Assembly: GCA_003670915.1 (NCBI GenBank)
Contig: QWQH01000143.1
Location: 1 to 35,835, forward strand
Direction of reading: 5' to 3'
DNA: 35,835 nucleotides
Source of the DNA: Planctomycetota bacterium
GTDB taxonomy: Bacteria > Planctomycetota > Planctomycetia > Pirellulales > UBA1268
Shown here: positions 34,985-35,835 of the stretch, piece after piece
Layout of the letters: every line of letters starts with the position of its first letter
How positions within the stretch are numbered: the first letter of the stretch is position 1
Notes under the pieces: model-generated
The model's database searches: none
What the model was told of the DNA's origin: nothing
Seen by the model: the letters and a program-made list of their open reading frames with translations, nothing else
Translations under genes and position numbers: made by a program

Positions 34985-35835
34985 TTATTCTGCACTGGCG
35001 GCCGATTCGATGGAAGTTGCTGCTGCATATGGGCCTGCTAGAACGGTGGTACTGGGACCGTCGAGAGGCCAGCAGTCGAGCACGCGACGGATATCCTCGA
35101 GTTTGATGCTTTCCACAATCTGAAGGTCGTCGGAGACAGACCGGTAGGTGCCCTTGTGGGCCCATTCGACTCCGATACTAAATAGCCGACGCTGCGGTCG
35201 CTCGCCCCCGAGCACAACGCGTCCAGCCAGCTTGTTGCGAGCCTGTTCCAACTCCGCTGCGCTGATGCCAGCACCCGCTCCATCACGGTCTTGTGCTGTC
35301 CGCCCCGCTGCATCCCGATAGATGTCTTGGATGCGGGCCAGCAGTTCTACAACGTCTTGGGCATCGCAGGAAAGCTGCGTTCCAAACAGACCGGCGTCCA
35401 GAAAATCAAAGTGGTGGCAGGAAGCATTCTCGGCCTCACCTGAATCGACCAGTGACCAGTAGAGTCGGCTGCCGGAGTCGTCTCCCAGGATGGTCGCCAG
35501 TAGTTTTGAAGCAAAGCGATCTGCGTGATCTCCCGCCGGACCCGAGGACAGTCGCACGGCATATTCCAGCGACGCAGTCGGACGCGTTATGTATTCGAGG
35601 CTGGAACGACTCGCTAGCGTTCGACCCTCGAAGGGCACACGTCGTGGCGGCGATTCCATGGGCTCCCATTCGCCGCAGAAACGTCGCGCCGACTCTACGA
35701 GTTCGCCGAAGTTGACAGCACCGCTGGCCGCCAGCACGATCGTGCCTGGGGCGTAGCGGCGGCGGTGGTAGTCTCGCATGGCCTCGATGCTCAACGCCTC
35801 GATCGACTCAACGGTTCCCAGCACGCTTCTGGCCA
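34985..35835 (-). CDS. M16-family zinc peptidase, C-terminal part (5' end beyond the window)
   Basis: MRDYHRRRYAPGTIVLAASGAVNFGELVESARRFCGEW, LEYAVRLSSGPAGDHADRFASKLLATILGDDSGSRLYWSLVDSGEAENASCHHFDFLDAGLF; ORF open to the window edge. Confidence 0.88.
   Translation of the reverse strand, partial: ARSVLGTVESIEALSIEAMRDYHRRRYAPGTIVLAASGAVNFGELVESARRFCGEWEPMESPPRRVPFEGRTLASRSSLEYITRPTASLEYAVRLSSGPAGDHADRFASKLLATILGDDSGSRLYWSLVDSGEAENASCHHFDFLDAGLFGTQLSCDAQDVVELLARIQDIYRDAAGRTAQDRDGAGAGISAAELEQARNKLAGRVVLGGERPQRRLFSIGVEWAHKGTYRSVSDDLQIVESIKLEDIRRVLDCWPLDGPSTTVLAGPYAAATSIESAASAE

Noticed and set aside
1-35835. CRISPR arrays, transposases, phage genes, tRNA or rRNA genes
   Set aside because: No regularly spaced repeats, integrase/transposase motifs or tRNA/rRNA signatures seen by eye; tRNAscan-SE or Infernal could not be run.

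Overview
This is a 35.8 kb, high-GC, gene-dense chromosomal segment. Gene content (LpxC/LpxA plus an Skp-like protein, LysM/PDZ envelope proteins, an rsmH end without an ftsL/ftsI-like follower, divergent YidC and MnmE) looks like an outer-membrane-bearing planctomycete; this lineage call is an inference. I support about 28 protein-coding genes, two of them truncated by the window edges: rsmH 3' end, LysM membrane protein, queA, NUDIX phosphoesterase, cysteine desulfurase, A-type Fe-S protein, cbiET, LmbE/BshB1-like deacetylase, two FAD amine-oxidase-type oxidoreductases, ychF, msrA, pyruvate carboxylase, tsaB, metallophosphoesterase, yidC, mnmE, UvrD/PcrA-type helicase, YfgM-like TPR protein, rluD, GT2 glycosyltransferase, FHA-GAF histidine kinase, M28 peptidase, ompH/skp, lpxC, lpxA, Gfo/Idh/MocA oxidoreductase, ABC-2 permease, M16 peptidase. 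I saw no rRNA, tRNA, CRISPR array, transposase or phage gene. The window is mostly housekeeping. The best leads are: (i) YidC with a PDZ-like domain embedded in its periplasmic region; (ii) a degenerate MnmE with a GHD tandem repeat in the switch II region; (iii) an 8-bp tandem repeat forming a chain of three ATGA-overlapping 'MTP*' mini-ORFs at the start of an ABC permease; (iv) an ompH-lpxC-lpxA-Gfo/Idh operon resembling the gnnA context, with an altered LpxC N-terminal motif; (v) an unannotated N-terminal remnant of a 3-methyladenine DNA glycosylase upstream of msrA; (vi) a sensor kinase translationally coupled to an LPS-type glycosyltransferase.
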